From Anaerolinea sp. (GTDB taxonomy: Bacteria > Chloroflexota > Anaerolineae > Anaerolineales > Villigracilaceae): a stretch of DNA of 64,000 nucleotides. This document shows, in pieces, positions 49,027-57,213 of the stretch. The DNA is taken from positions 1 to 64,000 of the forward strand of contig DYID01000004.1 in the NCBI GenBank assembly GCA_020723805.1. Reading direction: 5' to 3'. The notes beneath the pieces are model-generated. The model did no database searches. It was not told the DNA's origin and was given only the letters and a program-made list of their open reading frames with translations. Within the stretch, counting starts at the first letter, position 1. Each line of letters opens with the position of its first letter. The translations under genes were made by a program, and so were the position numbers.

Positions 49027-50157
49027 TTACGGTCTCTTGCCCAGCGTGACGGTGATGTCCACTTTCTCCCCATCGCGCAGGACAGTCAGCACCGCCGTAT
49101 CGCCGGGGGATTTGGTGGTGAGCAGGTAACTCAGCAGTTTGTCGAAAGAGGGAACCGGCTTGCCGTCGAAGGCGATGATCAGGTCGCCGCCGGCGTTCAA
49201 TCCCTCGATGCGGGTGGGGGTGGTGCCGGCGCGCACGCCTGCCTTGTCGGCGGGACCGCCCGGAGTCACTGCCAGAACGTAGGCGCCGGTGTAGGTGTTC
49301 AAACCCAACGCTTCGATTTCCTCGAGGCTCAAGTCGCTGGAGGAGGTGATGCCCAGGTAGGGATATTCGTACTTCCCATCGCGGATGAGGACCGGCACAA
49401 TCTTCTTCACCAAATTGATGGAGACAGAAAAACCAACGCCGGAGTTGACGGCATTGCCTGTCATCTCATTGAAACTGCTCGTGCGGATGGACTGATTGAT
49501 GCCCACCACTTCTCCGTTCATGTTGAAGAGCGGACCGCCCGAGTTGCCGGGGTTGATTGCCGCGTCGGTCTGGATGATGTCGGCGGTGCTGAAGAAGCCG
49601 CCGCCACCGGGCGCGGCGCTGGCGGGCTGAGTCCTGCCCAGCCCGGAGACGATGCCGAGCGTCATCGTGCCGTCCAACCCAAAGGGATTGCCAATCGCAA
49701 CTACCGGCTGTCCCACGCGCAGGGTGTCCGAATCGCCGAGGGGCAAGGGATGAAATTCCGAAGCGGGCGCATCCACCTTGATGACAGCCAGGTCGGCATC
49801 TTTGTCGGTGCCGATGACCGTGCCATGTGCCTTGAAACCGGAAGAAAAATCAATTTCCACCGTGCTTGCGCCGTCAATGACATGCTGGTTGGTGACGACA
49901 TGTCCCTCCGCGTCATACACGAAGCCGGAGCCTTGTCCCGTGTCGGTGCGGATGGAAACTACACCGGGAAGCACCCGCTCATACAGCGCGGTCAGCGTGC
50001 CATCCATGGGGACAGGGTTGAGGGAGCCCGGCGGCAGGGTGGGGACGGTCGAAGGCGCAGAATCAGGCTGCGGCGAAGAAAGAGGCGCAACGCCCGGCAG
50101 TTGACATGCCAGCGCGGCGAGAGTCAGAATCAAAAGTACGGGTAAGACACGTTTCAT
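49027..50157 (-). CDS. HtrA/DegP-like serine protease, lipoprotein
   Basis: A 376-aa secreted trypsin-like protease with one PDZ domain. The signal peptide ends in a lipobox (LAALAC). The catalytic triad is visible: His in VVTNQHVIDG, Asp in DADLAVIKV and Ser in NPGNSGGPLF. The PDZ region (GAYVLAVTPGGPADKAGVRA, GGDLIIAFDGKPVPS) follows. By family it removes misfolded proteins outside the membrane. The ATG has an AGGAG site; it lies 8 nt after the stop of the DnaJ gene, so chaperone and protease form an operon. Confidence 0.92.
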   Translation of the reverse strand: MKRVLPVLLILTLAALACQLPGVAPLSSPQPDSAPSTVPTLPPGSLNPVPMDGTLTALYERVLPGVVSIRTDTGQGSGFVYDAEGHVVTNQHVIDGASTVEIDFSSGFKAHGTVIGTDKDADLAVIKVDAPASEFHPLPLGDSDTLRVGQPVVAIGNPFGLDGTMTLGIVSGLGRTQPASAAPGGGGFFSTADIIQTDAAINPGNSGGPLFNMNGEVVGINQSIRTSSFNEMTGNAVNSGVGFSVSINLVKKIVPVLIRDGKYEYPYLGITSSSDLSLEEIEALGLNTYTGAYVLAVTPGGPADKAGVRAGTTPTRIEGLNAGGDLIIAFDGKPVPSFDKLLSYLLTTKSPGDTAVLTVLRDGEKVDITVTLGKRP

Positions 50158-50165
50158 TCCTGCTC

Positions 50166-51047
50166 CTAGAATTTGATTTTCGAGGCTTGCTCGAGAAGTT
50201 CTCTCTGCTTGGGCGAGAGGTATTTGGGGATTTGTACCTTGACCTTTACATAAAGGTCACCCTTGCTCTTCGGGTCGCGGACGTGCGGCATGCCGCGCCC
50301 GGCAAGCCGAAAGATCTGCTCCGGTTGGGTGCCGGCGGGGATGTTGAGTTTGATACGCCCGTCGAAGGTTTCCACCTCCGCTTCGCCGCCCAGGATGGCG
50401 GTGAAGACATCTATCGTGGCGGTGGTGTGCAGGTCGTCGCCGCGCCGCTCAAAGCGCGGATCATCGGCGACTTGAATGATGAGATACAAATCGAGCCCAT
50501 CGGGACCGGCGCCCGCCACGCGCACCTTCGACCCCGTGCGGACGCCCGCCGGGATGCGCACGCGCTTTTGCTTGCCGCCGCTGGAAATCAGACGGGTGGT
50601 TCCCTTGTATGCTTCTTCGAGGGTGATGTCCAGTTCCTGCTGGTAGCCCTGCGGCTGTGTCCGCGCCGATTGCCTCCCGCCCATGCCGAAGAGGGTTTGG
50701 AAGAAATCGGAGAAGCCGCCGCCAAACATGTCGTTGAGGTCGTCTATGTTGACGCGCGCGCCGCCGGGGAATCCGCTGTATTCGCTCCAGTTGAAATCAC
50801 CGGGCGCGCCGCGCCGTTGCCACTGGGAATAATCGGCGCCCAGACGGTCATAGTGCGCGCGCTTTTTCGGGTCGCTCAACACCTCGTACGCCTCGTTGAT
50901 TTCCTTGAAGCGTTCCTCCGCCTGTTTGTTGTTTGGGTTGTAGTCCGGGTGATATTGCTTCGCCAGTTTGCGGTATGCCTTGCGAATGTCCGCCTCGCTG
51001 GCGTTGCGCTCCACACCCAGGATTTTGTAATAGTCTTTATATTCCAT
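50166..51047 (-). CDS. DnaJ-family co-chaperone, CbpA-like
   Basis: A 293-aa Hsp40. The J-domain is at residues 1-70 ([20 protein letters not shown], with the HPD motif in YHPDYNPN), then a Gly-rich linker with [20 protein letters not shown] and two C-terminal substrate-binding domains ([20 protein letters not shown]). The zinc-finger domain of DnaJ is absent, so it is of the CbpA type. It stimulates DnaK. It is followed by the HtrA-like protease in an apparent stress operon. Confidence 0.93.
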   Translation of the reverse strand: MEYKDYYKILGVERNASEADIRKAYRKLAKQYHPDYNPNNKQAEERFKEINEAYEVLSDPKKRAHYDRLGADYSQWQRRGAPGDFNWSEYSGFPGGARVNIDDLNDMFGGGFSDFFQTLFGMGGRQSARTQPQGYQQELDITLEEAYKGTTRLISSGGKQKRVRIPAGVRTGSKVRVAGAGPDGLDLYLIIQVADDPRFERRGDDLHTTATIDVFTAILGGEAEVETFDGRIKLNIPAGTQPEQIFRLAGRGMPHVRDPKSKGDLYVKVKVQIPKYLSPKQRELLEQASKIKF

Positions 51048-51185
51048 GCGACAATTCTTATCACCGCGCGGGATTCAAGTCAAGCGCCCGGTTGGATGAT
51101 TAACGCAACTCTAATTCGATTGGAAAGAAGATGAAAGAAGAAAGAGGAAGCCCCGCGTCTTTCCCGACCCGAAGCCTGCTCCCGC

Positions 51186-52835
51186 TCAACCGACCTTTTT
51201 CACCAGATAGAATTCTCCCCGCTCGAAGCCGCGGCTGAGATAGTATCTCCGCGTCCCCACCGCCGCAATGACTGCCAGCCGCTCGAAGCCGTTTGCCTTT
51301 GCCACCCGTTCCGCCTCTTCCAGCAGGCGCGTTCCCAGACCGGCGTGCTGTGCCGCGCCTTCTTTCTCCGCTCCCACCGGCAGTGATTGACCATAGACAT
51401 GCACCTCGCGGATGAGCGCCGCGCCTTCGAGGTCGGCGATGCCGGTTTGGGGAGAGTCTTTGCCGGGCAGGGAGAGACGCACGAACCCCGCCAGTTTGTC
51501 ATCGGGCGTGACGAACGAGATGAAATGTTCCTCCGCCGCGCCCGCCTGATAGACCAGGTCGTCCAGTTGGAGCAAGTCGGGCTGAACCGGCTTGCCCTTC
51601 ACTTCGCGGCAGCGCACGCACTGACACTGCGTCCCGCGCCGCCTCATCTCATCCTGCACGTCCTGCCGCAGGCTGGTGCGGCGGTTGCCTTCCACCACGT
51701 TGGTGGAGGGAATGTCGCGGATGACACGGTTGACGCGGCAGTAGCGCGGGATGGTCGGTTTAATGTCGGCGAGCAGGTCAATCAGTTCCTGCGTGGTGTA
51801 CGGCTTGAATTCGCCTCTCTGCCAGTATTCGTACAACTCGGCGTTTGCCAGCAGTTGATTGGGATAGATTTTGATTTCATCCGGGCAGAAGTCAGTCCAC
51901 AGGCGGGCAAAGTCCTCGCGGTCCGATTCGGGGGTGGCGCCCAGCAGGTTGGGCATCCAATGCAGGACGATTTTGAATCCCGCCGCGCGGAGCAGGGCAA
52001 CCGCCCGGCGCGTGCATTCCACGTCATGTCCGCGCTTGTTGAGTTCGAGGATGCGGTCATCGAGACTTTGCGCCCCCATCTGTACCTTGGTCACGCCCAA
52101 ATGCCGCAGCCAGCGGATTTCATCGGGAGTGATTTCATCCGGGCGCGTTTCGATGACCAGTCCCACGTTGCGGTGAGGGGCGGTCTCGTTGAGGAGGTGG
52201 TCGTTCTCGAGTTCGCCGTGACCTAACCCCCTTTCTCCCTCTTCCCTGGCAGGGAAGGGGGACGGGGGGTTAGGTCCATTCATTGCATCGAAGCAGCGCT
52301 TGACGAACCACTCCTGATAATCGCGGCGGTACGAAGACCACGTCCCGCCGAGGATGAGCAGTTCGATTTTGTCGGTGGGATGCCCCAGGCTTTGCAACTG
52401 TTCGATGCGCGAGCGCACTTGGGCATACGGGTCGAATTGATGCTCCACGGCGCGCATCGCGCCGGGCTCATCGGGCAGGTACGACTTGGGCATGCGCACG
52501 TCGGTGGGGCAGAAGATGCATTTGCCGGGGCAGGGATAGGGCTTGGTCAGCACCGTGACGGTGGTCACGCCGGAGAGAGTCCGCATGGGCTTCATGCGGA
52601 TGCGCTCGAGCAGATGCGGGTCTGCCTCCATCTCTCCCGCCGCGACCATTTCGTGATACATGGTCACCAGCATGGACTTGTTGAGGTAGCCGCCGCTCTT
52701 GAGCGGGTGGCTGCGCAGGGTGCGCGTCACATCGCGTCCGCGCCGGATTTCCTCCAGCACGGTGCGCGCCAGTTCCTTTTTATCGGGGGTGAGGAGATGG
52801 GTCTCTCTCCAGAGTTCTCGCCGTTCGGGGTGCAT
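51186..52835 (-). CDS. Elp3-family tRNA U34 acetyltransferase (radical SAM + GNAT)
   Basis: A 549-aa protein. The radical-SAM domain has YPCPGKCIFCPTDVRMPKSY (cluster Cys), ELLILGGTWSSYRRDYQEWF and NETAPHRNVGLVIETRPDEI; the C-terminal GNAT domain has STNVVEGNRRTSLRQDVQDE and GLGTRLLEEAERVAKANGFE. Elp3 makes cm5U34 in tRNA. Bacterial Elp3 is known but not universal. The element at 52220-52276 adds 19 residues (NPPSPFPAREEGERGLGHG) after the CFDAMNG motif. The ATG at 52835 has TATAAT 10 nt upstream and no Shine-Dalgarno. Confidence 0.9.
   Translation of the reverse strand: MHPERRELWRETHLLTPDKKELARTVLEEIRRGRDVTRTLRSHPLKSGGYLNKSMLVTMYHEMVAAGEMEADPHLLERIRMKPMRTLSGVTTVTVLTKPYPCPGKCIFCPTDVRMPKSYLPDEPGAMRAVEHQFDPYAQVRSRIEQLQSLGHPTDKIELLILGGTWSSYRRDYQEWFVKRCFDAMNGPNPPSPFPAREEGERGLGHGELENDHLLNETAPHRNVGLVIETRPDEITPDEIRWLRHLGVTKVQMGAQSLDDRILELNKRGHDVECTRRAVALLRAAGFKIVLHWMPNLLGATPESDREDFARLWTDFCPDEIKIYPNQLLANAELYEYWQRGEFKPYTTQELIDLLADIKPTIPRYCRVNRVIRDIPSTNVVEGNRRTSLRQDVQDEMRRRGTQCQCVRCREVKGKPVQPDLLQLDDLVYQAGAAEEHFISFVTPDDKLAGFVRLSLPGKDSPQTGIADLEGAALIREVHVYGQSLPVGAEKEGAAQHAGLGTRLLEEAERVAKANGFERLAVIAAVGTRRYYLSRGFERGEFYLVKKVG
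52220..52276. repeat. 57-bp palindromic element inserted in frame in elp3
   Basis: GACCTAACCCC at the left end and GGGGTTAGGTC at the right end are exact inverted copies, and an inner CTTCCCTG-GCAGGGAAG hairpin fills the middle. Its length is 57 nt, exactly 19 codons, so the reading frame is kept. Confidence 0.82.
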
Positions 52836-52845
52836 GGTGCTGCGG

Positions 52846-52882
52846 ATTATAACCGTTACGCCGCGCCTGGGTGTTATATAAT
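52846..52882. promoter_or_regulatory. Divergent -10 boxes for elp3 and the methyltransferase gene
   Basis: TATAAT on the minus strand (52851-52846) lies 10 nt before the elp3 ATG. TATAAT on the plus strand (52877-52882) lies 6 nt before the methyltransferase ATG. Both genes would start with almost no leader, and their promoters overlap. Confidence 0.6.
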
Positions 52883-52888
52883 CGCCGC

Positions 52889-53623
52889 ATGGATTCCGCC
52901 GTTGCCGCACGCCTGCTCGAACTCAACCGCGAGTTTTATACCCGCTTTGGCGGTTCTTTCTCTGCCACGCGCCAGCGGATTCAGCCCGGCGTGCGCCGCA
53001 TTCTGGAGAGCCTGCGGGGAGATGAAAACATCCTGGATTTGGGATGCGGCAACGGATGGCTTGCCCGCGAACTGGCGAAGCGCGGTCACCGCGGGACGTA
53101 TCTGGGCGTGGACTTCAGCCTGCCTCTGCTCCGAGAAGCGGGGTTTCACGCTGAGGGCTTTTCTGCCCGGTTCGTGGAAGCAGATTTGAGTCAGTTATCA
53201 GTGAGCAGTGATCAGTTATCAGTGAGCAGTGAGCAGTGGTCAGTGGTCAGTGCTTTCGCCGTGCTTCATCATATTCCCTCGCGTGAACTGCGGCTGGAGA
53301 TTTTGCGGACGGTTCATTCCCTGCTTTCACCCGACGGGAGGTTCATCCATTCGAACTGGCAGTTTTTGAACAGCGAAAAACTGCGGTCGAGGATTCAGCC
53401 ATGGGAGGTCGTATCAATTTCGAGGTCGGAGGTGGATGCGGGGGATTATCTGCTCGATTGGCGGAGCGGAGGACGGGGTCTGCGTTACGTCCATCACTTC
53501 AGCGAGACGGAGTTGCAAGCGCTGGCACAGGAGAGCGGCTTCGAGGTGTGCGAGGTCTTTTATTCGGATGGGGAGACGGGGGATTTGGGGTTGTACGAGG
53601 TCTGGCGGGCGGTTAGAAACTGA
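52889..53623 (+). CDS. SAM-dependent methyltransferase with a heptamer-repeat insert
   Basis: A 244-aa class I methyltransferase. ENILDLGCGNGWLARELAKR is motif I, TYLGVDFSLPLL motif II and AFAVLHHIPSRELRLEIL motif IV region. Between VEADLS and AFAVLHH, residues about 101-121 (QLSVSSDQLSVSSEQWSVVS) come from a tract of nine 7-bp units at 53190-53252; in relatives the acidic motif is followed directly by the hydrophobic strand. The tract is 63 nt, so frame is kept. A TATAAT 6 nt upstream suggests a leaderless start. It overlaps the convergent GGDEF gene by 11 nt. Substrate unknown. Confidence 0.82.
   Translation: MDSAVAARLLELNREFYTRFGGSFSATRQRIQPGVRRILESLRGDENILDLGCGNGWLARELAKRGHRGTYLGVDFSLPLLREAGFHAEGFSARFVEADLSQLSVSSDQLSVSSEQWSVVSAFAVLHHIPSRELRLEILRTVHSLLSPDGRFIHSNWQFLNSEKLRSRIQPWEVVSISRSEVDAGDYLLDWRSGGRGLRYVHHFSETELQALAQESGFEVCEVFYSDGETGDLGLYEVWRAVRN
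53190..53252. repeat. Nine tandem heptamers inside the methyltransferase gene
   Basis: Nine 7-bp units of the form RNCAGTK (for example ATCAGTG, AGCAGTG, GTCAGTG), 63 nt in total. Every three units give seven codons, so the protein carries an imperfect heptapeptide repeat (QLSVSSD, QLSVSSE, QWSVVSA). Confidence 0.9.
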
Positions 53624-56018
53624 CGGCGGCGCAGTTCCGCCCTTTGTGTTTGGCAATGTACATTGCTTGGTCGGCGCGGGCAAGCAGGCTTTCGATGTCG
53701 GGCGTGTTTTGATTTTGCTCGGCGATGCCGATGCTGATGGTGATGTTCAGGTTTTGACCGTCAACGGGGATGACCAGTTTTTCCACAGCCATTCTCAACC
53801 GCTCTGCCACTTTTCTGGCGGTCTCGGCGTCAATTTCCACAAATAGACCGGCGAACTCCTCGCCGCCGTATCTGCCCAGCGGGTCGGCTTCGCGGATTTC
53901 CTTGCGGCACAGAGCGGCAAGGGCGCGGAGCACTTCGTCGCCGGCGGCGTGACCGTAGGTGTCGTTGATTTTTTTGAAGTGGTCCACGTCGAAGATCATG
54001 GCGGAGAGGGAACGTTTGTAGCGGCGGGCGCGTTCGAATTCCCGTTTGGCAATTTCCATGAAGTGACGGCGGTTGTAGAGCCCGGTCAACCCGTCGGTGA
54101 TGGCGAGGCGCCGGGTTTCTTCGAACAGGCGGGCGTTTTCGATGGCGACTGCCACCTGGTCGGCGAAGGCGCTGACGAGTTCGAGGTTGGCGTTGGTGAA
54201 GTGGAAAGGTTCGACGCTGTCAATTGCCAGCAAGCCGATGAGTTGATCGCGCACCAGCAGAGGCACGCCCAGCCAGGAGCGGATGTGGTCGTGGGGCGGC
54301 TGGTTGAAGGCGGCGAAATGTTTGTGCGCCTCGTGCAGGATGTAGGGCTGGCGGGTTTGGATGACGACGGTGTTGGGGTTATCGCCGGGGACGGGGAAAC
54401 GAATGCCAACGACCGGAGCCCTGAATCCTTCGCCGCCGATGATTTCCAACTCGCCGTTGCGCAGCAGTTGAACGGAGGCGCTGTCGTAGGGGAGCACATG
54501 GGCAAGCTGCTGCAGGATGCGGCTGGTTGCCTCGCGGATATCGAGGGTTTCTACCACCGCCGCACCTGCTTTGCGCAGAGTCTCGGCTTCCTCGGCGCGG
54601 CGGCGGGCTTGTTCCATTGCCTGCAGTTTGGCAATTGCCAGCGCCGCCAGGTTGGTTGCCTGTTCGCTGATGATGATTTCATCTGTTGAAAAACGGTGGG
54701 GCTGGGCAAAACCGAGAAGTACCGCTCCCAATTTTTTTTCGTTGGCAATCATGGGGATTACCAACATGGAGATGGTGGAGAATTGTTCGGCAATGCGACG
54801 GCTGATGTAGGGTGTGTTTTTGAGATCCTCAATGACGAGGCTGTGTTCCGCCTCCAGCGCAGTTGCGGTCAGGGTTTTTTCGTCTGGCTGGAAGTGCAGG
54901 CTCAGGCTGCGGTACGTATCGCGCATGGGACCATAGGCTGCCAGCGGAATTACCTGCTTTTTCTTCTCGTCCCACAGGGCGAGAAAACAATCGTCTGCGT
55001 TAATGAGGAAGCCGAGGTGATCCACGAGGAACTGCGCCATATCTTGAATGTCTTCCTTGCGCAGGGCGGCGCTCAAGATTTCCTGAAGCAGGTTCAGGTT
55101 TTGTTGGCGTTTGAGCAGGTTGGTTTGGATGGCTTGGCGATTGAGCGCCGCGCTGAAGATGTCGGCGGCGGTGTGCAGGGCGTCCAGTTCGGATGCGCTC
55201 CATATTCGTTCATCCCGGCATTCGTCGAAACCGATGAAGCCCCACAGCGTGCTGTCAATGAAGATGGGCATGATGGCAAGCGAGAGAATATCCTGTTCGG
55301 TAAGCAGGTCTTTTTCTGATGGGGGGAAGTCCTTTACCCGCCCGGCGATGTATTTGCCCTGTAGCAGCGTCTCTTCCCAACGCGTGAAGCCCGCCTCGCG
55401 CCATGCCAGGTTTTGGAGGGCGGGATTTTGGATTTGCGGCGAAATGCCCTCGTCCACCCACTCGTAGCGCTGGCTGATGAGCGAAACGCCTTCTTCTGAA
55501 ACATGACGTTCAAAGATGTACACGCGGCTGGCGCCGGCAGCTTTGCCCAATCCTTCCAGCGCTGTCATTACGTTCTGTTCCCAGAGGGAGGTTTTGAGGA
55601 ATAATTCGGATGCGGCGCTGACGGCGCGCAGGATGGTGTCGCGGCGCAGGAGGGCGCTTTCGGCGGCTGTTTTTTCGCGCAGGAGGGTTGACATGCGCCC
55701 GACGATGAAGGCAAGGATGAGCAGAATAAGGTTGCCAATAAGGTATCCCTCTCCCTCAAAAAACACCCGTATCGAACGGTCGAATACCCGCAGGGCGGCG
55801 ATATTGGCGAGGATGGACATGATGGTGGTGATGATGCCGCCCCAAATGCCGAAGTACCAACTACCGGCAATGATGGGGATCACTGCCAGCGCGGTGATCA
55901 CCATGCCGACATCATTATGAAACCAAGTGAAGACCCCCACATACACGGTGAAGAGCAGCGCTACGATGATGTAGCGGCTGGTCCGTTTGGCAGGGGCAAG
56001 AATCTTTTGTGGCAACAT
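53613..56018 (-). CDS. Membrane GAF-GGDEF diguanylate cyclase
   Basis: An 801-aa sensor. Four N-terminal membrane helices (about residues 17-115, with IIVALLFTVYVGVFTWF and GYLIGNLILLILAFIVG) are followed by GAF-like modules (three by eye, about 150-620) and a GGDEF domain with DGLTGLYNRRHFMEIAKREF and RYGGEEFAGLF. The active GGEEF and the RxxD inhibitory site (READ, five residues before) are both intact, so it should make c-di-GMP with feedback control. The ATG at 56018 is chosen; TAAAAT (56031-56026) lies 7 nt upstream. The ligand is unknown. Confidence 0.9.
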   Translation of the reverse strand: MLPQKILAPAKRTSRYIIVALLFTVYVGVFTWFHNDVGMVITALAVIPIIAGSWYFGIWGGIITTIMSILANIAALRVFDRSIRVFFEGEGYLIGNLILLILAFIVGRMSTLLREKTAAESALLRRDTILRAVSAASELFLKTSLWEQNVMTALEGLGKAAGASRVYIFERHVSEEGVSLISQRYEWVDEGISPQIQNPALQNLAWREAGFTRWEETLLQGKYIAGRVKDFPPSEKDLLTEQDILSLAIMPIFIDSTLWGFIGFDECRDERIWSASELDALHTAADIFSAALNRQAIQTNLLKRQQNLNLLQEILSAALRKEDIQDMAQFLVDHLGFLINADDCFLALWDEKKKQVIPLAAYGPMRDTYRSLSLHFQPDEKTLTATALEAEHSLVIEDLKNTPYISRRIAEQFSTISMLVIPMIANEKKLGAVLLGFAQPHRFSTDEIIISEQATNLAALAIAKLQAMEQARRRAEEAETLRKAGAAVVETLDIREATSRILQQLAHVLPYDSASVQLLRNGELEIIGGEGFRAPVVGIRFPVPGDNPNTVVIQTRQPYILHEAHKHFAAFNQPPHDHIRSWLGVPLLVRDQLIGLLAIDSVEPFHFTNANLELVSAFADQVAVAIENARLFEETRRLAITDGLTGLYNRRHFMEIAKREFERARRYKRSLSAMIFDVDHFKKINDTYGHAAGDEVLRALAALCRKEIREADPLGRYGGEEFAGLFVEIDAETARKVAERLRMAVEKLVIPVDGQNLNITISIGIAEQNQNTPDIESLLARADQAMYIAKHKGRNCAAVSF

Positions 56019-56111
56019 TAAGTTTATTTTATGGATTTGCCGGAACACAAATATTACAAGTTGGGGACAATTTAGTTTCCTTTCGGTTTTGGAGGTTTTG
56101 ATACGGAAGGC

Positions 56112-57125
56112 TCAAGCAGTCTTAACGTGGTTGGGATTCATGATGTACATCCACCAGTTATGGTGGATGCCGTTTAGGCGTCCCTTCGTTTTGGGGAGGT
56201 GACTCAGCCACCAGAGATGATGTTTGCGGATGTCGCCGCCGCCCCATTCGGCGGCAGTGACCTGGCGAATGAACTCGCCGCCTTTGAAATCGGGGAAGTT
56301 GTACAGCCAGTCATCGCATTCGCTCAGCACAGGGCGGGGATTGTTCCAGTCATAGTCGCGCAGGCTGTTCGGCGCAAAGTGGACGCTGCCGCAAGCGGCT
56401 TGACCGGGATGGGTAAGTTCGCGGCGGATGAAGCGCTTCCACAGGTTTTGCTCTTCGGGCATTCCTTCAAAGACTTTTTCCATGATGGATTCGGCGCGGT
56501 GTCCCATGTTTTCGAGCATTTCGCCAACGCCGCGCTCGCAGGAAAATCCCATGACGACAAAGCGCCGCCTGGCGGCTTCGGTGTGTTTGAGGGGCGGGGC
56601 GTTGCACCAGAAGGCGCCGGGTCCGCCCATGATGGATTCGTAGAAGCCGGCGTGAGGGAAATTGAAGATCCAGACTTCGTCAATCTCGCCGTTGGCGACT
56701 CGTTCCAGAACGCGAAATTCCTTGAGGATGGCGTGATAATCCGCTTCCTGCGGGACGTGAGGACGCGCCGCGCCGCGCACGACGTTGAGGTAGGTCTGGG
56801 CATCGTATTTGTAGCCGTCCACTTTTGGGGGGAAGTCGTCCACCTCCAGCCGTTCGATAATTTTGTAGCGGGCGAGTTCTCCGCTGGCAAGCAGAATATC
56901 GGACATGAAGCCCACTGCCAAGTCTTCCACGCGGTTCCAGCGCATGAGTTCGGAGAGTTTCTTGCCGCTTGCCTTATCCACCACAGGGTCGTAGGCAATG
57001 ACGAGGGTGTTGAGAGTCGTTGTCAGCGGCGGGATGGCTGGGTCGTCGGGGTCAACTGCCGGCGGGGGAGGAGGCGGGGGAGTCCGTTTTTTGAAGAGAC
57101 GGCTGAGGCAGGAGAGGAGGTCCAT
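56112..57125 (-). CDS. Conserved hypothetical protein
   Basis: A 337-aa protein I cannot name. After a short Lys/Pro-rich N-terminus it has VIAYDPVVDKASGKKLSELM, YKIIERLEVDDFPPKVDGYK, DEVWIFNFPHAGFYESIMGG, CNAPPL, VVMGFSCERGVGEMLENMGH and NNPRPVLSECDDWLYNFPDF, which look like a well-conserved globular enzyme rather than a structural protein. No signal peptide is clear. The ATG at 57125 is taken; upstream is a heptamer tract that occupies the ribosome-binding region. Confidence 0.7.
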   Translation of the reverse strand: MDLLSCLSRLFKKRTPPPPPPPAVDPDDPAIPPLTTTLNTLVIAYDPVVDKASGKKLSELMRWNRVEDLAVGFMSDILLASGELARYKIIERLEVDDFPPKVDGYKYDAQTYLNVVRGAARPHVPQEADYHAILKEFRVLERVANGEIDEVWIFNFPHAGFYESIMGGPGAFWCNAPPLKHTEAARRRFVVMGFSCERGVGEMLENMGHRAESIMEKVFEGMPEEQNLWKRFIRRELTHPGQAACGSVHFAPNSLRDYDWNNPRPVLSECDDWLYNFPDFKGGEFIRQVTAAEWGGGDIRKHHLWWLSHLPKTKGRLNGIHHNWWMYIMNPNHVKTA

Positions 57126-57210
57126 GGGTTGAAAGTCTAAAGGCAAAGGTCTAAGGTCTAAGGTCGAAGGTCGAAGGTCAAAGGTCTAAAGTCGAAGGTC
57201 TAAAGTTGAA
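57126..57210. repeat. Heptamer repeat tract upstream of the hypothetical gene
   Basis: About twelve imperfect 7-bp units (AAGGTCT, AAGGTCG, AAAGTCT, AAAGTTG) fill almost the whole gap between the genes at 56112 and 57214. Sequence differs from the CAGTG heptamers at 53190. Confidence 0.85.
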
Positions 57211-57213
57211 GGG

